The translations under genes and the position numbers were made by a program. DNA of 64,000 nucleotides, taken from NCBI RefSeq assembly GCF_014642655.1, contig NZ_BMIR01000006.1:124001-188000 (forward strand), in the 5' to 3' direction. Below, one piece after another: positions 55,986 through 64,000 of this stretch (positions within the stretch are counted from its first letter, which is position 1; each line of letters begins with the position of its first letter). The stretch comes from Pullulanibacillus camelliae (GTDB lineage: Bacteria > Bacillota > Bacilli > Bacillales > Sporolactobacillaceae). Below the pieces are notes generated by a model. It was not told the DNA's origin and did no database searches. It was given only the letters and a program-made list of their open reading frames with translations.

Positions 55986-56388
55986 TGTGAGGTAAGGGTT
56001 TACAAAAAGGATTTTGCTTATAAAGGGATGTACCGCTTATATACCCTTCATGGGGAGCTGCTTGGCATGCTATCTGGGAAGATGATGGCGGCTATTGAAA
56101 GCGGACATTCTCGACCAGCTGTCGGTGATTGCGGATCAGGAATTTACAGAGATTGCAGTTCTTGCCGCACAATGCAAGTTCAGAGACTGTCAGCATCAAA
56201 CCGAACCAGATTGTGCCGTTCAAAAGGCGCTCGCTGATGGGACTTTAGATGAAGGACGTTATGCGAATTATATTAAGCTTCGTAAGGAAATCGCTTATAT
56301 GGAAAGAAAGACGAATCAAAAAGTAAGGCTTGAAGAGAAGAGGCGCTTTAAAAAAATCACCAGTAATCAAAGAAAAAAGCATGGATGA
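55986..56388 (+). pseudogene. Remnant of an RsgA (YjeQ) ribosome GTPase paralogue
   Basis: Two pieces of an RsgA-type protein are side by side. In one frame (about 55986-56130) are WCEVRVYKKDFAYKGMYRLY and SGHSRPAVGD, the N-terminal OB fold. In the next frame (about 56131-56388) are DQEFTEIAVLAAQCKFRDCQ and ALADGTLDEGRYANYIKLRK, the C-terminal zinc-binding domain. The whole central GTPase domain, roughly 220 residues, is gone. RsgA is normally about 300-350 residues. The true rsgA normally lies next to rpmB/rpe, so this is a second copy. A terminator follows. Confidence 0.8.
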
Positions 56389-56415
56389 GGTTCTCTGATG
56401 AAGAGAGCCTTTTTT
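56389..56415 (+). terminator. Terminator after the rsgA remnant
   Basis: GGTTCTCT (56389-56396), GATGA loop, AGAGAGCC (56402-56409), then six T. Confidence 0.85.
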
Positions 56416-56520
56416 AAAGGATAAAAAGTATAAAATTTTGGGTGCAAATGGAGTAAAAAGTGCCTGCTTCAGCTGCAAACGGCTCGCTTTCTGTGGGCAC
56501 GGCCTCTAAAGCACACCACA
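56416..56520 (+). repeat. Dispersed repeat family A, copy A7 (short)
   Basis: GTATAAAATTTTGGGTGCA, then AAACGGCTCGCTTTCTGTGG and GCACGGCCTCTAAAGC. It begins on the terminator T-tract, as A1 and A2 do, and lacks the distal part. Confidence 0.55.
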
Positions 56521-57382
56521 CAAATTGTCTTAAATCAAGTACTAAAGCATGTCAGGCAAGAGGGGTGCGCTATTTCATTGAAGCCGATTACAATGGATCA
56601 GGTCAATGCGAATGGTGACAGCTATCAGACGTTGTGGGAGTGAAGGGAAGAAGCCAGAAGCTAGTGTGGGTGTTCCTAGAGCATCAGAACCTGTTTAATC
56701 CTTTGATCATGTGCTTTTTCTCAAGATTTCAAATGGAGGTTGATAGGCCTTGTACTCGGACAGGAGCTGATTTGACGTGGCAGCTATCATGGTATATAAT
56801 GGGGGTTGATTAATACTCAATACTATCTTCTAAGGTCATCTCTCCCCTCAAAATAGATTTTCCTTTCGACACTTATTTCTATCCTAGATTAAGTCAATTG
56901 AAATGAAGATGAGACATTTTGAACAGTAAAGTTTTGTTGGACAATTCGTTTGGCACGGTCATCGGAGCCGTAAAGACGAAAGAGAGGTAGGGCTTTCGTT
57001 GTGTTGGTCAGTCAAAATTAATATCGCCTTTTGGCATTACAATTGAAAGGAGTATGGATGGTCGATTCACATCTTATTAAGCTTATCGACGCCAGCTGTG
57101 GATACTCTTCATAATATGTGAAAGTTATTTACCCGGTAAATAGTGCAACATATTGGTTTTTCGTGAGATTTTGCTTAGCTGCAAATAGGTATTGTCAAAT
57201 GGTTGGATACCGAAGGAAATTCGGTTTATCAAAATTAAAGAGGGTAATGGTGTCTTTGGTCATAAAGTGCTATTAAAAGTGACGAATTTTATAACCTTAG
57301 AAGAAGAGCAATGTGTGGTATATAACGTTGCTGCGGGACGGCTGTAGCTCCTAAGCGGAGACAGCTGTCAACTCAATAGATT
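56521..57382 (+). other. Gene-poor stretch; possible noncoding transcript or decayed genes
   Basis: A good sigma-A promoter (56772-56800) and a strong terminator (57383-57414) bracket about 600 bp with no substantial ORF. Within it a 46-codon frame near 57204-57346 reads NGWIPKEIRFIKIKEGNG and VLLKVTNFITLEEEQCVVYN, possibly a gene remnant. A hairpin lies at 57337-57369 (GACGGCTG, CTCC with GGAG, CAGCTGTC). I do not recognise a known RNA; no tmRNA, RNase P RNA or 6S RNA signature. Confidence 0.35.
56772..56800 (+). promoter_or_regulatory. Sigma-A promoter with no obvious gene behind it
   Basis: TTGACG (56772-56777) and TATAAT (56795-56800) are exactly 17 bp apart. The first real gene in that direction starts 845 bp later and has its own promoter. 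Confidence 0.65.
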
Positions 57383-57414
57383 AAAAAAGTCGTCTTCGGA
57401 CGACTTTTTTGTTT
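57383..57414 (+). terminator. Strong terminator with UUCG tetraloop
   Basis: AAAAAAGTCGTC, TTCG, GACGACTTTTTT: a 12-bp perfect stem. It also acts as a possible bidirectional terminator. Confidence 0.88.
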
Positions 57415-57543
57415 TCTCGTTAAAAGACCGGAAAGGATACAAATCCCCTATTCCAAAAGGATCAGGTGTTGCTCAGTTTTTCTTAAAACGTTGACGAAAT
57501 GACAATAATTAATCTTTACTTTTTTATATATTGGCTATGCTTG

Positions 57544-57585
57544 ATAACAAGTGTGTTGACAAAATGTCAATACACTTGTTATAGT
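57544..57585. promoter_or_regulatory. Promoter overlapped by an 18-bp inverted-repeat operator
   Basis: ATAACAAGTGTGTTGACA (57544-57561), AAA spacer, TGTCAATACACTTGTTAT (57565-57582): 18-bp arms with one mismatch. TTGACA (57556-57561) and TATAGT (57580-57585), 18 bp apart, form a sigma-A promoter inside it. The XRE-DUF1232 gene starts 60 bp downstream, so autorepression is likely. Confidence 0.8.
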
Positions 57586-57644
57586 TTACTAGGACCTTTT
57601 ATCACTTTGACCATACATATTTAATTTAAGGGGAAAAAGAAGAT

Positions 57645-58289
57645 ATGAATAAGGAACAAGAAAATTCACTGGGTATGCTTTTAAAGGCCGCGTTAAACGA
57701 ACGGTCTTTATCACTGAGAAAGTTTAGTGAATTAACAAATATTGATGTGGCAACGATTTCACGCATTATTAATGGGAAAAGAAAGGCTACGCCAATGCAT
57801 TTGCAGACTTTTGCAGATCGTCTCGGTATAGCGATAACAGAGTTATTCGCGGCTGCAGGTTATGCTATTGACTCAAAATCACAACAGCAGGATTCTGAAA
57901 TGTTATCTTCTATTAACATGATTCAAAGTGTCTTAGAATCTTCCGGTACATATGATAAGCCATTTACGATTCAGCATGTTGAGCGCGAGCTGGAGAAGTA
58001 TCAGCAATATGCCAATACTGATGAAGGGCAGGAGACAATACTTAATGGGTTTGAGGCAAAGCTCAAAAAGGTCGGCAGTATCGGACCATTTATCAACCAA
58101 TTAAAGAACATGTTTCAGCGTTTTCGGTTAAAAAGGGGAACCTCTATTGAACTGTCTGTCATTGGGGGAGCGCTTCTCTACTTTATTTTCCCAGTTGATG
58201 TCGTTCCTGATTATATTTTTCCGATTGGTTATTTAGATGATGCCATAGCGGTCAAGCTTGTCTTAAATGTATTAGAAACAAAGCTGTAA
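57645..58289 (+). CDS. XRE-type regulator with C-terminal DUF1232 membrane domain
   Basis: The 214 residues have an N-terminal helix-turn-helix of the XRE/Cro type (about 10-66, RKFSELTNIDVATISRIING), a helical linker, and a C-terminal DUF1232 (YkvA-like) domain with a hydrophobic helix (about 165-205, IGGALLYFIFPVDVVPDYIF then PIGYLDDAIAV). A DNA-binding protein with a membrane-associating end could link DNA to the membrane or sense it. The long palindrome over its promoter suggests self-control. ATG 57645 has AAGGGGAAAAAGA upstream. Target and signal unknown. Confidence 0.85.
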   Translation: MNKEQENSLGMLLKAALNERSLSLRKFSELTNIDVATISRIINGKRKATPMHLQTFADRLGIAITELFAAAGYAIDSKSQQQDSEMLSSINMIQSVLESSGTYDKPFTIQHVERELEKYQQYANTDEGQETILNGFEAKLKKVGSIGPFINQLKNMFQRFRLKRGTSIELSVIGGALLYFIFPVDVVPDYIFPIGYLDDAIAVKLVLNVLETKL

Positions 58290-58316
58290 AAAAAGAGTGA
58301 GGTTAGGGGATAACAG

Positions 58317-59270
58317 ATGGGAAGCAGAGTAAGGGCAAAGAAGAAGCGGCGATGGCTTAGACTATCCTTATTAAGTCTATTCACATTTTTTATACTCATC
58401 GCTGTCTTTTGTATTTATCAATATAAAAATGGTGTATCTGAAGCAAGTAGTGGACAAATCAACCAAAAGGTTTTCGGAGATTTTAAAGGGAGTGAACCAC
58501 ACTATGGAGAGCTAAATGTTCTCTTACTGGGGAGTGATTCTAGAGGAGAAGCGCACGCCCGTTCGGATACACTAATGATCGCACATTACGATCAAAAATC
58601 GCATCAATTAAAGCTGGCTTCTATTATGAGAGATACATATGTGGATGTTCCGGGGCATGGAAAACAAAAAATTAATGCTGCGTTTGCCTTTGGGGGACCT
58701 GAGCTCGTCCGACAGACGCTTAAGGAAAACTTTGGTGTTGACATTAATTATTATGCCATTGTTGATTTTGAAGGTTTTTCAAAATTGGTGGATATTATTG
58801 CACCAAAAGGAATCGCAGTCAATATTCCTTACAAAATGTCCTATGGCATTGGCATGACGCTTGAACCAGGAAAACAAGTTTTGCACGGTGATAAATTATT
58901 GGGTTATGTGCGTTTTCGTCATGATCGTTTATCTGATTTTGGTCGTGTGGAGCGGCAGCAGGAGGTTTTACAAAAAATTAAGGATCAAGCTGTTCGGGTA
59001 CAAAATATTGTCAAATTGCCTAAGCTTCTTGGCACAGCGACTCCATATATAGAAACGAATATAGACACTCCAACATTGCTGTCTATTGGTAAAGGGCTGA
59101 TCACTGAGAAGAGCAAAAAGATTGATACCCTTCGCATCCCTGTTCAAAATTCTTATGAGAATGAAAGGGTTAATGTTGGAGATGTCTTGAATATTGATTT
59201 GGAAAAAAATAAGCAAGCCCTAAATGACTTTTTAAATTCAAGTGAAGAAGAGGGTAGGAGTCAAAAATAA
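58317..59270 (+). CDS. LytR-CpsA-Psr (LCP) family wall-polymer transferase
   Basis: LCP enzymes attach teichoic acid or other polysaccharides to peptidoglycan on the outer membrane face. The 317 residues have a basic N-terminus, one transmembrane helix (about 15-37), then the LCP domain with LLLGSDSRGEAHARSDTLMI, SIMRDTYVDVPGHGKQKINA and GYVRFRHDRLSDFGRVERQQ, holding the conserved Arg and Asp residues that bind pyrophosphate-lipid. ATG 58317 follows GGTTAGGGGA. It starts a cell-surface polysaccharide region. Confidence 0.92.
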   Translation: MGSRVRAKKKRRWLRLSLLSLFTFFILIAVFCIYQYKNGVSEASSGQINQKVFGDFKGSEPHYGELNVLLLGSDSRGEAHARSDTLMIAHYDQKSHQLKLASIMRDTYVDVPGHGKQKINAAFAFGGPELVRQTLKENFGVDINYYAIVDFEGFSKLVDIIAPKGIAVNIPYKMSYGIGMTLEPGKQVLHGDKLLGYVRFRHDRLSDFGRVERQQEVLQKIKDQAVRVQNIVKLPKLLGTATPYIETNIDTPTLLSIGKGLITEKSKKIDTLRIPVQNSYENERVNVGDVLNIDLEKNKQALNDFLNSSEEEGRSQK

Positions 59271-59293
59271 TCTGATATCTGCCCTTTGGCTAG

Positions 59294-59352
59294 TGGCCGA
59301 TTCAACCGATGAAATACTACGGTTTGAGTCGGCCATTCTTGGTTTATTTTTG
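59294..59352 (+). terminator. Terminator after the LCP gene
   Basis: TGGCCGATTCAACCG and CGGTTTGAGTCGGCCA form a long stem with G-T pairs and an AT-rich loop, followed by TTCTTGGTTTATTTTT. Confidence 0.65.
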
Positions 59353-59423
59353 CAATTTGGATGATTGACTTTGAAGTGACACTTTAGTTTAAACAGCTGC
59401 CTATGCCATACAAAAGCCCTATG

Positions 59424-59432
59424 CATAGGATA
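59424..59432 (+). promoter_or_regulatory. Possible sigma-K -10 element
   Basis: CATAGGATA matches the sigma-K consensus CATAnnnTA exactly, 40 bp upstream of the nucleotidyltransferase start; no good -35. If real, the polysaccharide cluster would be expressed late in the mother cell, as with sps genes of B. subtilis. Confidence 0.35.
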
Positions 59433-59472
59433 AGAGTGCATGGTGATTCAAGTAATTAAAGGAGTGTCGTGT

Positions 59473-60237
59473 TTGAAGGGCATTATTTTAGCCGGAGGTA
59501 AGGGAACACGCCTTGCACCCTTTACAAAAATTATTAATAAACATCTCCTGCCAGTTGGTCCTCAGCCGATGATTTTTTGGTCAATCCAAAAACTGAGGGA
59601 AGCGGGTATGACGGAGCTATTAATAGTGACCAATCGCAAGGATTATGATGACTTTTATCAGATATTAGGTAAAGGTGACGCGTTAGGTGTGCATATCACC
59701 TATGCCTTCCAAAGAGAGGCAGGCGGCATTGCAGAGGCCGTTTATTTGGGCAAGGATTTTGTCAATCAAGAGCGGTGTGTTGTTTTACTAGGGGACAATA
59801 TTTTTAAAGAGCCGCTCACCCAAATGATCAAAACGTTTAAACAACAAGAGGCAGGTGCCATGGTCCTTTTAAAAGAGGTCAGTGATCCTCGGAGGTATGG
59901 TGTGGCTGAAGTAGATGAAGCACAGCGTAGGATTAAGAAAATCGTGGAAAAACCACAGCGTCCCTTATCTCGTTATTGTGTGACCGGGGCATACCTTTAT
60001 GATCATCAGGTCTTTGATTTAATTGAAGAGGTGATCCCTTCATCGAGAGGTGAACTGGAGATAACGGATGTGAATAATCTGTATATTGCTAAAAATGAGT
60101 TGACTTATCAGCTTTTACATGAGTGGTGGATTGATGCGGGGACGCATGATGCCTTATTTCGAGCAAATTGTCTCGTATATGAGGAGAAAGTGAAAGCGTC
60201 TTGCGAGAAGATGAATGAACACATTGAAGGGAATTGA
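59473..60237 (+). CDS. Nucleotidyltransferase, RmlA/SpsI-like (glucose-1-phosphate thymidylyltransferase type)
   Basis: Makes an activated sugar, most likely dTDP-glucose, from dTTP and glucose-1-phosphate. The 254 residues begin with the nucleotidyltransferase motif KGIILAGGKGTRLAPFT, then KHLLPVGPQPMIFWSI, LLGDNIF and VEKPQ. TTG 59473 has AAAGGAG 8 bp upstream and gives the natural N-terminus; the frame is open from 59440. Its partners in the window are a methyltransferase/glycosyltransferase fusion and an RmlC-like protein. Confidence 0.9.
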   Translation: MKGIILAGGKGTRLAPFTKIINKHLLPVGPQPMIFWSIQKLREAGMTELLIVTNRKDYDDFYQILGKGDALGVHITYAFQREAGGIAEAVYLGKDFVNQERCVVLLGDNIFKEPLTQMIKTFKQQEAGAMVLLKEVSDPRRYGVAEVDEAQRRIKKIVEKPQRPLSRYCVTGAYLYDHQVFDLIEEVIPSSRGELEITDVNNLYIAKNELTYQLLHEWWIDAGTHDALFRANCLVYEEKVKASCEKMNEHIEGN

Positions 60238-60252
60238 AAGGATGGTGATGGC

Positions 60253-63200
60253 ATGAACAAAAATTATAATCAAGCATCGTTTAATGCGTCGTATTACGAA
60301 ACAGGCTTAGGGCCTATCCCCTACGATCGAAAGGCTGGGGAAGGCCATTGGCTCCATTTTTTTTCGAATGTCGCTGATCGCATTATAAAAGAACTGGAGG
60401 TCAAGCGCACTCTTGAAGTTGGCTGTGCAAAGGGCTTTTTAGTGGAAAGCTTGCGTGATAGAGGGATCGAGGCAAACGGTTTTGACATCTCAGAGTATGC
60501 CATTTCAGAAGTTAGGGAGGATATCGAGCCTTTTTGTAAAGTGGGATCAGCAGACGATCCTGACCAATATCACGGAACCTACGACCTCATTATTTGTATT
60601 GAGGTTTTAGAGCATGTGACTGCAGACATGGCAAAACGTGCGATTGAATTAATGTGCCGGCATAGCGCGCGGATCCTTTTTTCTTCGTCTCCTGATGATT
60701 TTGAGGAGGCCACACACATTAATGTACACCCGCCAAACTATTGGGATCGCCTTTTTGCGACGCAGGGCTTTTTACGTTCCTTTTCTTCCTGGCCCAGTGA
60801 GGCGGTAGCAGGCCATACCGTATTGTATGAACGCGCTGATCAGATGGAAGACGAGCGCAAAGCGACGATTGATTTAGAGGGAGCGCTTAGACGCCTTCAG
60901 GATATCTATCCCATTAAAGGGCAAGAAAAGCAAATACCTGTAGTGAACATGCAGCTGACTCAAGAGTTGATCAGTTTATTAAAGAAAAAAGAACAACTCA
61001 ATAAAGAACGTGACTTTTATAAAAAGCAATCTGCTCTTCTTGAAACATGGAAGGCGGAGACGGAGCATTCAGAGCAGGATGTCTATACTCCGCTCAAACA
61101 AAATTTGCAAAAGCGGGATGATCAGCTATTAAAAGAGATTGATCATCTTCATCATATTCTAAATGCCGTGAATAGCAAGCTTATAGAGTGTCGACGGATG
61201 ATGGATACGGCGCAATATCTTTGGGAAGAAGGAAAGAATCATTGGTTAAGTGAAACCGAGGATCATGATCCTGTTGCCTTTATGGTGCAAAAGCAGGAGA
61301 GCCAACAATTCAGCTATCGGCCCCTCATCAGTATTCTCACACCCGTATACAAAATCGACCATAGAATTTTAAAAGAAACGATTGAAAGTGTTCAAGGGCA
61401 ATCCTATGATCGCTGGGAAATGTGTGTGACTTATACCGCTGATGAGACAGAAGAAAATATTCATTTTCTCGAAGAGCTTGGCAAACGGGATCCGCGATTT
61501 AAATGTCAAAGACTTCACACGAATCAAGGCATTTCTGACAATACAAATGCGTGTCTAAAGATGGCAGAAGGGGATTTTATCGCGTTTCTTGACCATGACG
61601 ATCTCATCACCCAAAATGCGCTTTTTGAAATGGTTAAAGTAATGAATCGCTATCCTGAGGTCGATTTTATTTATTCTGACCGCGATATCATTGATCAGGA
61701 TTCAAAAGAACGAGAAGCCCCTCTATTTAAACACGCTTGGTCATGGGTCACAATGCTTTCTGGTAACTATGCCATTCATTTTAGTGTTATTAAGCGCAAG
61801 CTCTTTGAAACGATTGGTGAGCTTCGTTCCAAGTACGATGGCGCTCAAGATCTAGACCTATTTTTAAGAGTGTCAGAGGCAACCGCGAATATTATTCATG
61901 TGCCAAAGGTTTTATATCATTGGCGGAAGGTGCCCAGCTCTGCAGCTTCAGGTATTGAAGCTAAGCCCTACGTTTTAGACAGACAGCTTGCCATTTTAAA
62001 TGCCTATAAGAGTAGACGTGGTCTCAACTGCACCATAAAGCGGAACAAGGATGGAGAGATTCAAGTACAGTGGCAGTTAAAGGCTAGACGGCGATACCAC
62101 GCCATAATTTATATGGATGATGGAGATGATGTCGCACGTGTTGGGGAAACACTAGATGCTTTAACGCGTCAATATTGCAAACCCTCACAGGTGGTCATCC
62201 TCTCTTCAAAGGCGGAGGCTATGCCGCAAGCTTTACGAGATAAATACGACCATTTAAATATAAGTTGGGTAAGCCCTGCCGCTGAAAAGATTGCGCTAAC
62301 GAATCTAGAGATTCTTAGTGATTCCAACGTTAACTATCTTTTCATCCTTAAAGCAGGCGTTGTTTTTGATGATCGTAAAGTCAGTCATGATTTTATCGCC
62401 TGGCTAGAGGAAGCAGGATATAGTGGCGCTTCGGGTAAAATACTTGATCATAACGGGTTGATTCAAAACGCCGGCTACGTGATGACGCCACAAAAAGAGC
62501 TCATTGAACCCTATAAAAAATTGCTTCCAGGCTCAGGGACAACATATGGAAGCGCCAACTGGTATCGGCAATATCTGGCGGTTTCTGAATGCTGTTTTAT
62601 GGTTAACCGTGAGCATGTTCAGCAAGCATTATTCAATTGGTCCATTCAAGCATTTAATAGAGAAAGCCTTCTAGGGTTACAGCATTTCATCTGTCAAGCC
62701 TATGAGACGAGTATGGTTTATGATCCTTTTATCTTAGTTGAGGCACCTCCTCTCCCACCTCTCAAGACTGTGACTAGGGAACTGCAAGGAGCTGACCCCT
62801 ATTATCATCCAGCAGTTTGGGATTGGAATAGCGATGTATTAAAAAATAATGTGATGGATCGCAAAAAGAAATTGTTAAGTAAAGTGGATGTCTCGCAAGC
62901 AATGGGTGTAGAAATCGGCCCTTTGATGCGCCCGATTGTGACGAAAGAAGAGGGCCGAGTGTTTTACGTGGATCATACGACAACAGATGAGTTGATGAAA
63001 AAGTATGCGGATGATCCGAATGTCGATGTATCTATGATTGAGACAGTAGATTTTGTCTGGGGAGAAAAAACACTCCGTGAAGCTATTCCTTCTCACTATC
63101 AATTTGATTATGTGATTGCCTCGCATGTCATTGAGCATGTCCCTGATGTGATCGGCTGGTTAAATGAAATGGATGACATCTTAAAGGTAGGGGGGAAGGT

Positions 63201-63717
63201 CTGTCTAGCGATCCCAGATAAGCGATATACCTTTGATTATGCTCGAAGACTGACAACGGCGGCTGAATGGATTGATGCCTATTTGCATCAGATTAGACGC
63301 CCAAGTCCACGACAAATCTTTGATTTTTACGCACATGCTGTCCACATTGATGTTAAAGAGGCATGGGAGAGCCAGGTGAATCTTGAACAATGTGAGAAGT
63401 TTGGCTCAGATGAAATCGCTTGGGATTATTGTAAAAAAGGGATGGAGGAAGGGGCATATGTTGATGTCCACTGCTCCGTTTTTACAGCAGAGTCTTTTTG
63501 TCGCTTATTAAGGCAATTGTTCCAATTGAATTTACTGAATTTTAGAGTGGCGAAGTTTTATAAGCCCGAACCTTACACACTAGAATTTATCGTCATTTTG
63601 GAGAAGCTTCCCAAGTTTCAAGATTTAGATGAAAAGAAACGTCTACAGCTACAATCCTTGCCAGCGTTCGAAAATGATGAGAAGGCAGATGAAGAGAAAG
63701 GAGATGACAAGCAATGA
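60253..63717 (+). CDS. Methyltransferase / glycosyltransferase / methyltransferase fusion
   Basis: The 1154 residues chain several enzymes. An N-terminal SAM methyltransferase (about 45-190) has TLEVGCAKGFLVESL and ICIEVLEHV. A coiled coil follows (about 235-310). A GT2 glycosyltransferase (about 355-575) has ISILTPVYKIDHRILKETIE and the DxD-type AFLDHDDLITQNA. A degenerate second GT-A-like segment starts near 616 (IIYMDDGDD). A C-terminal methyltransferase (about 880-1110) has VEIGPLMRPIV and YVIASHVIEHVPDVIGWLNE. No signal peptide, so it likely acts in the cytosol on a lipid- or nucleotide-linked glycan. ATG 60253 follows AAAGGATGGTG. It overlaps the next gene by 4 bp. Confidence 0.88.
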   Translation: MNKNYNQASFNASYYETGLGPIPYDRKAGEGHWLHFFSNVADRIIKELEVKRTLEVGCAKGFLVESLRDRGIEANGFDISEYAISEVREDIEPFCKVGSADDPDQYHGTYDLIICIEVLEHVTADMAKRAIELMCRHSARILFSSSPDDFEEATHINVHPPNYWDRLFATQGFLRSFSSWPSEAVAGHTVLYERADQMEDERKATIDLEGALRRLQDIYPIKGQEKQIPVVNMQLTQELISLLKKKEQLNKERDFYKKQSALLETWKAETEHSEQDVYTPLKQNLQKRDDQLLKEIDHLHHILNAVNSKLIECRRMMDTAQYLWEEGKNHWLSETEDHDPVAFMVQKQESQQFSYRPLISILTPVYKIDHRILKETIESVQGQSYDRWEMCVTYTADETEENIHFLEELGKRDPRFKCQRLHTNQGISDNTNACLKMAEGDFIAFLDHDDLITQNALFEMVKVMNRYPEVDFIYSDRDIIDQDSKEREAPLFKHAWSWVTMLSGNYAIHFSVIKRKLFETIGELRSKYDGAQDLDLFLRVSEATANIIHVPKVLYHWRKVPSSAASGIEAKPYVLDRQLAILNAYKSRRGLNCTIKRNKDGEIQVQWQLKARRRYHAIIYMDDGDDVARVGETLDALTRQYCKPSQVVILSSKAEAMPQALRDKYDHLNISWVSPAAEKIALTNLEILSDSNVNYLFILKAGVVFDDRKVSHDFIAWLEEAGYSGASGKILDHNGLIQNAGYVMTPQKELIEPYKKLLPGSGTTYGSANWYRQYLAVSECCFMVNREHVQQALFNWSIQAFNRESLLGLQHFICQAYETSMVYDPFILVEAPPLPPLKTVTRELQGADPYYHPAVWDWNSDVLKNNVMDRKKKLLSKVDVSQAMGVEIGPLMRPIVTKEEGRVFYVDHTTTDELMKKYADDPNVDVSMIETVDFVWGEKTLREAIPSHYQFDYVIASHVIEHVPDVIGWLNEMDDILKVGGKVCLAIPDKRYTFDYARRLTTAAEWIDAYLHQIRRPSPRQIFDFYAHAVHIDVKEAWESQVNLEQCEKFGSDEIAWDYCKKGMEEGAYVDVHCSVFTAESFCRLLRQLFQLNLLNFRVAKFYKPEPYTLEFIVILEKLPKFQDLDEKKRLQLQSLPAFENDEKADEEKGDDKQ

Positions 63718-64000
63718 TTGACCAGGTACGAATAAAACGTCTCACAAAGCATTGTGACGACAGAGGCTACTTTGCGGAGCTCGTTAGAAACGATGAGAAT
63801 TTACTTGCCCAATTCGGTCAGGCTTCGTTATCGATGAGTTATCCAGGTGTGATTAAAGCCTTTCATTATCATGAAAAACAGGATGACTTATGGTTTTTTC
63901 CATCAGGAAATGCCCAGGTTGTTCTCCATGATCTAAGACCGTCATCACCAACAACAGGGCAAACGGATGTTTATTATATGGGAGAGGAAAATCCCATTTT
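63714..64000 (+). CDS. RmlC-like dTDP-sugar 3,5-epimerase family protein (partial)
   Basis: Only the first 95 or so residues are in the window. They begin MIDQVRIKRLTKHCDDRGYF and include QASLSMSYPGVIKAFHYHEK, a cupin with the family's GxxRGxHxH-like segment in the form GVIKAFHYHE. This fits RmlC or a related WxcM-like sugar epimerase/isomerase and goes with the RmlA-like gene upstream. ATG 63714 overlaps the stop of the fusion gene (ATGA), with AAAGGAGATGA upstream. Confidence 0.8.
   Translation, partial: MIDQVRIKRLTKHCDDRGYFAELVRNDENLLAQFGQASLSMSYPGVIKAFHYHEKQDDLWFFPSGNAQVVLHDLRPSSPTTGQTDVYYMGEENPI

Noticed and set aside
56807-57414. tmRNA, RNase P RNA, 6S RNA or a c-di-GMP riboswitch
   Set aside because: None of the conserved core sequences of these RNAs is present; only the promoter, hairpins and terminator can be supported.

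Overview
The window is chromosomal DNA from an endospore-forming member of the Bacillales. The gene order from yphE-yphF-spoIVA-hup-folE-mtrB through hepS-menG-hepT-ndk-cheR, aro/trp/his/tyr, ypiABF, qcrABC, ypjABCD-dapB-mgsA-bshB1-bshA-cca-birA, ypmB-aspB-asnS-dnaD-nth, recU-ponA and yppC/yppE is the Bacillus subtilis order around 200 degrees. SpoIVA, GerP, YpjB and a LysM-GH18 cortex-lytic-type enzyme show sporulation; MenG, HepS/HepT and QcrABC show menaquinone respiration; BshA/BshB1 show bacillithiol. Several genes that B. subtilis has in this stretch are missing (aroH, trpE, EPSP synthase, panBCD, dinG, ypoC), so the source is a more distant family. I cannot name the genus from sequence alone.

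Layout. 1-4100: yphE, yphF, spoIVA, hup. 4103-4325: an ORF-less group II intron remnant directly behind the hup terminator. 4596-12413: folE-mtrB (TRAP), menaquinone side chain and head group, ndk, cheR, aroC-aroB. 12424-19400: a TRAP-controlled leader followed by trpDCFBA-hisC-tyrA. 19657-26955: ypiA, ypiB, ypiF, cytochrome bc complex, ypjA, ypjB and a YugP-like protease. 27481-34205: ypjC on the minus strand, then ypjD-dapB-mgsA-bshB1(frameshifted)-bshA-cca-birA. 34710-43666: a secreted pseudo-metallo-beta-lactamase, ypmB, aspB, asnS, dnaD, nth, a LysM-GH18 enzyme and a LigB-like protein. 43790-47332 (minus): recU-ponA. 47464-51645: yppC, yppE and a DUF1657/DUF421/DUF4363 group. 51656-53974 (minus): a complete but rearranged gerP set plus a zinc-ribbon gene. 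54104-55640: an MhqR-like MarR regulator and a WrbA-like quinone reductase. 55814-57414: a small ORF, an rsgA-paralogue remnant and a 1.2-kb gene-poor stretch. 57645-64000: an XRE-DUF1232 protein, an LCP protein, and the start of a polysaccharide cluster (RmlA-like, a 1154-residue methyltransferase/glycosyltransferase fusion, RmlC-like) that runs off the window.

How it fits together. TRAP (mtrB) lies 7 kb upstream of its own target, a leader with exactly 11 correctly spaced GAG/UAG triplets, a terminator and a Shine-Dalgarno-sequestering hairpin, now in front of trpD because trpE is absent. Chorismate made by AroB/AroC feeds the Trp and Tyr genes of the same block. HepS/HepT, MenG and QcrABC build and use menaquinone. 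Two dispersed intergenic repeat families, A and B, sit mostly just behind stop codons or terminators and fill most of the larger gaps. The most notable items are the relocated TRAP control, the intron remnant, the pseudo-metallo-beta-lactamase, the long operator over the XRE-DUF1232 promoter, the MhqR-type circuit and the repeat families.
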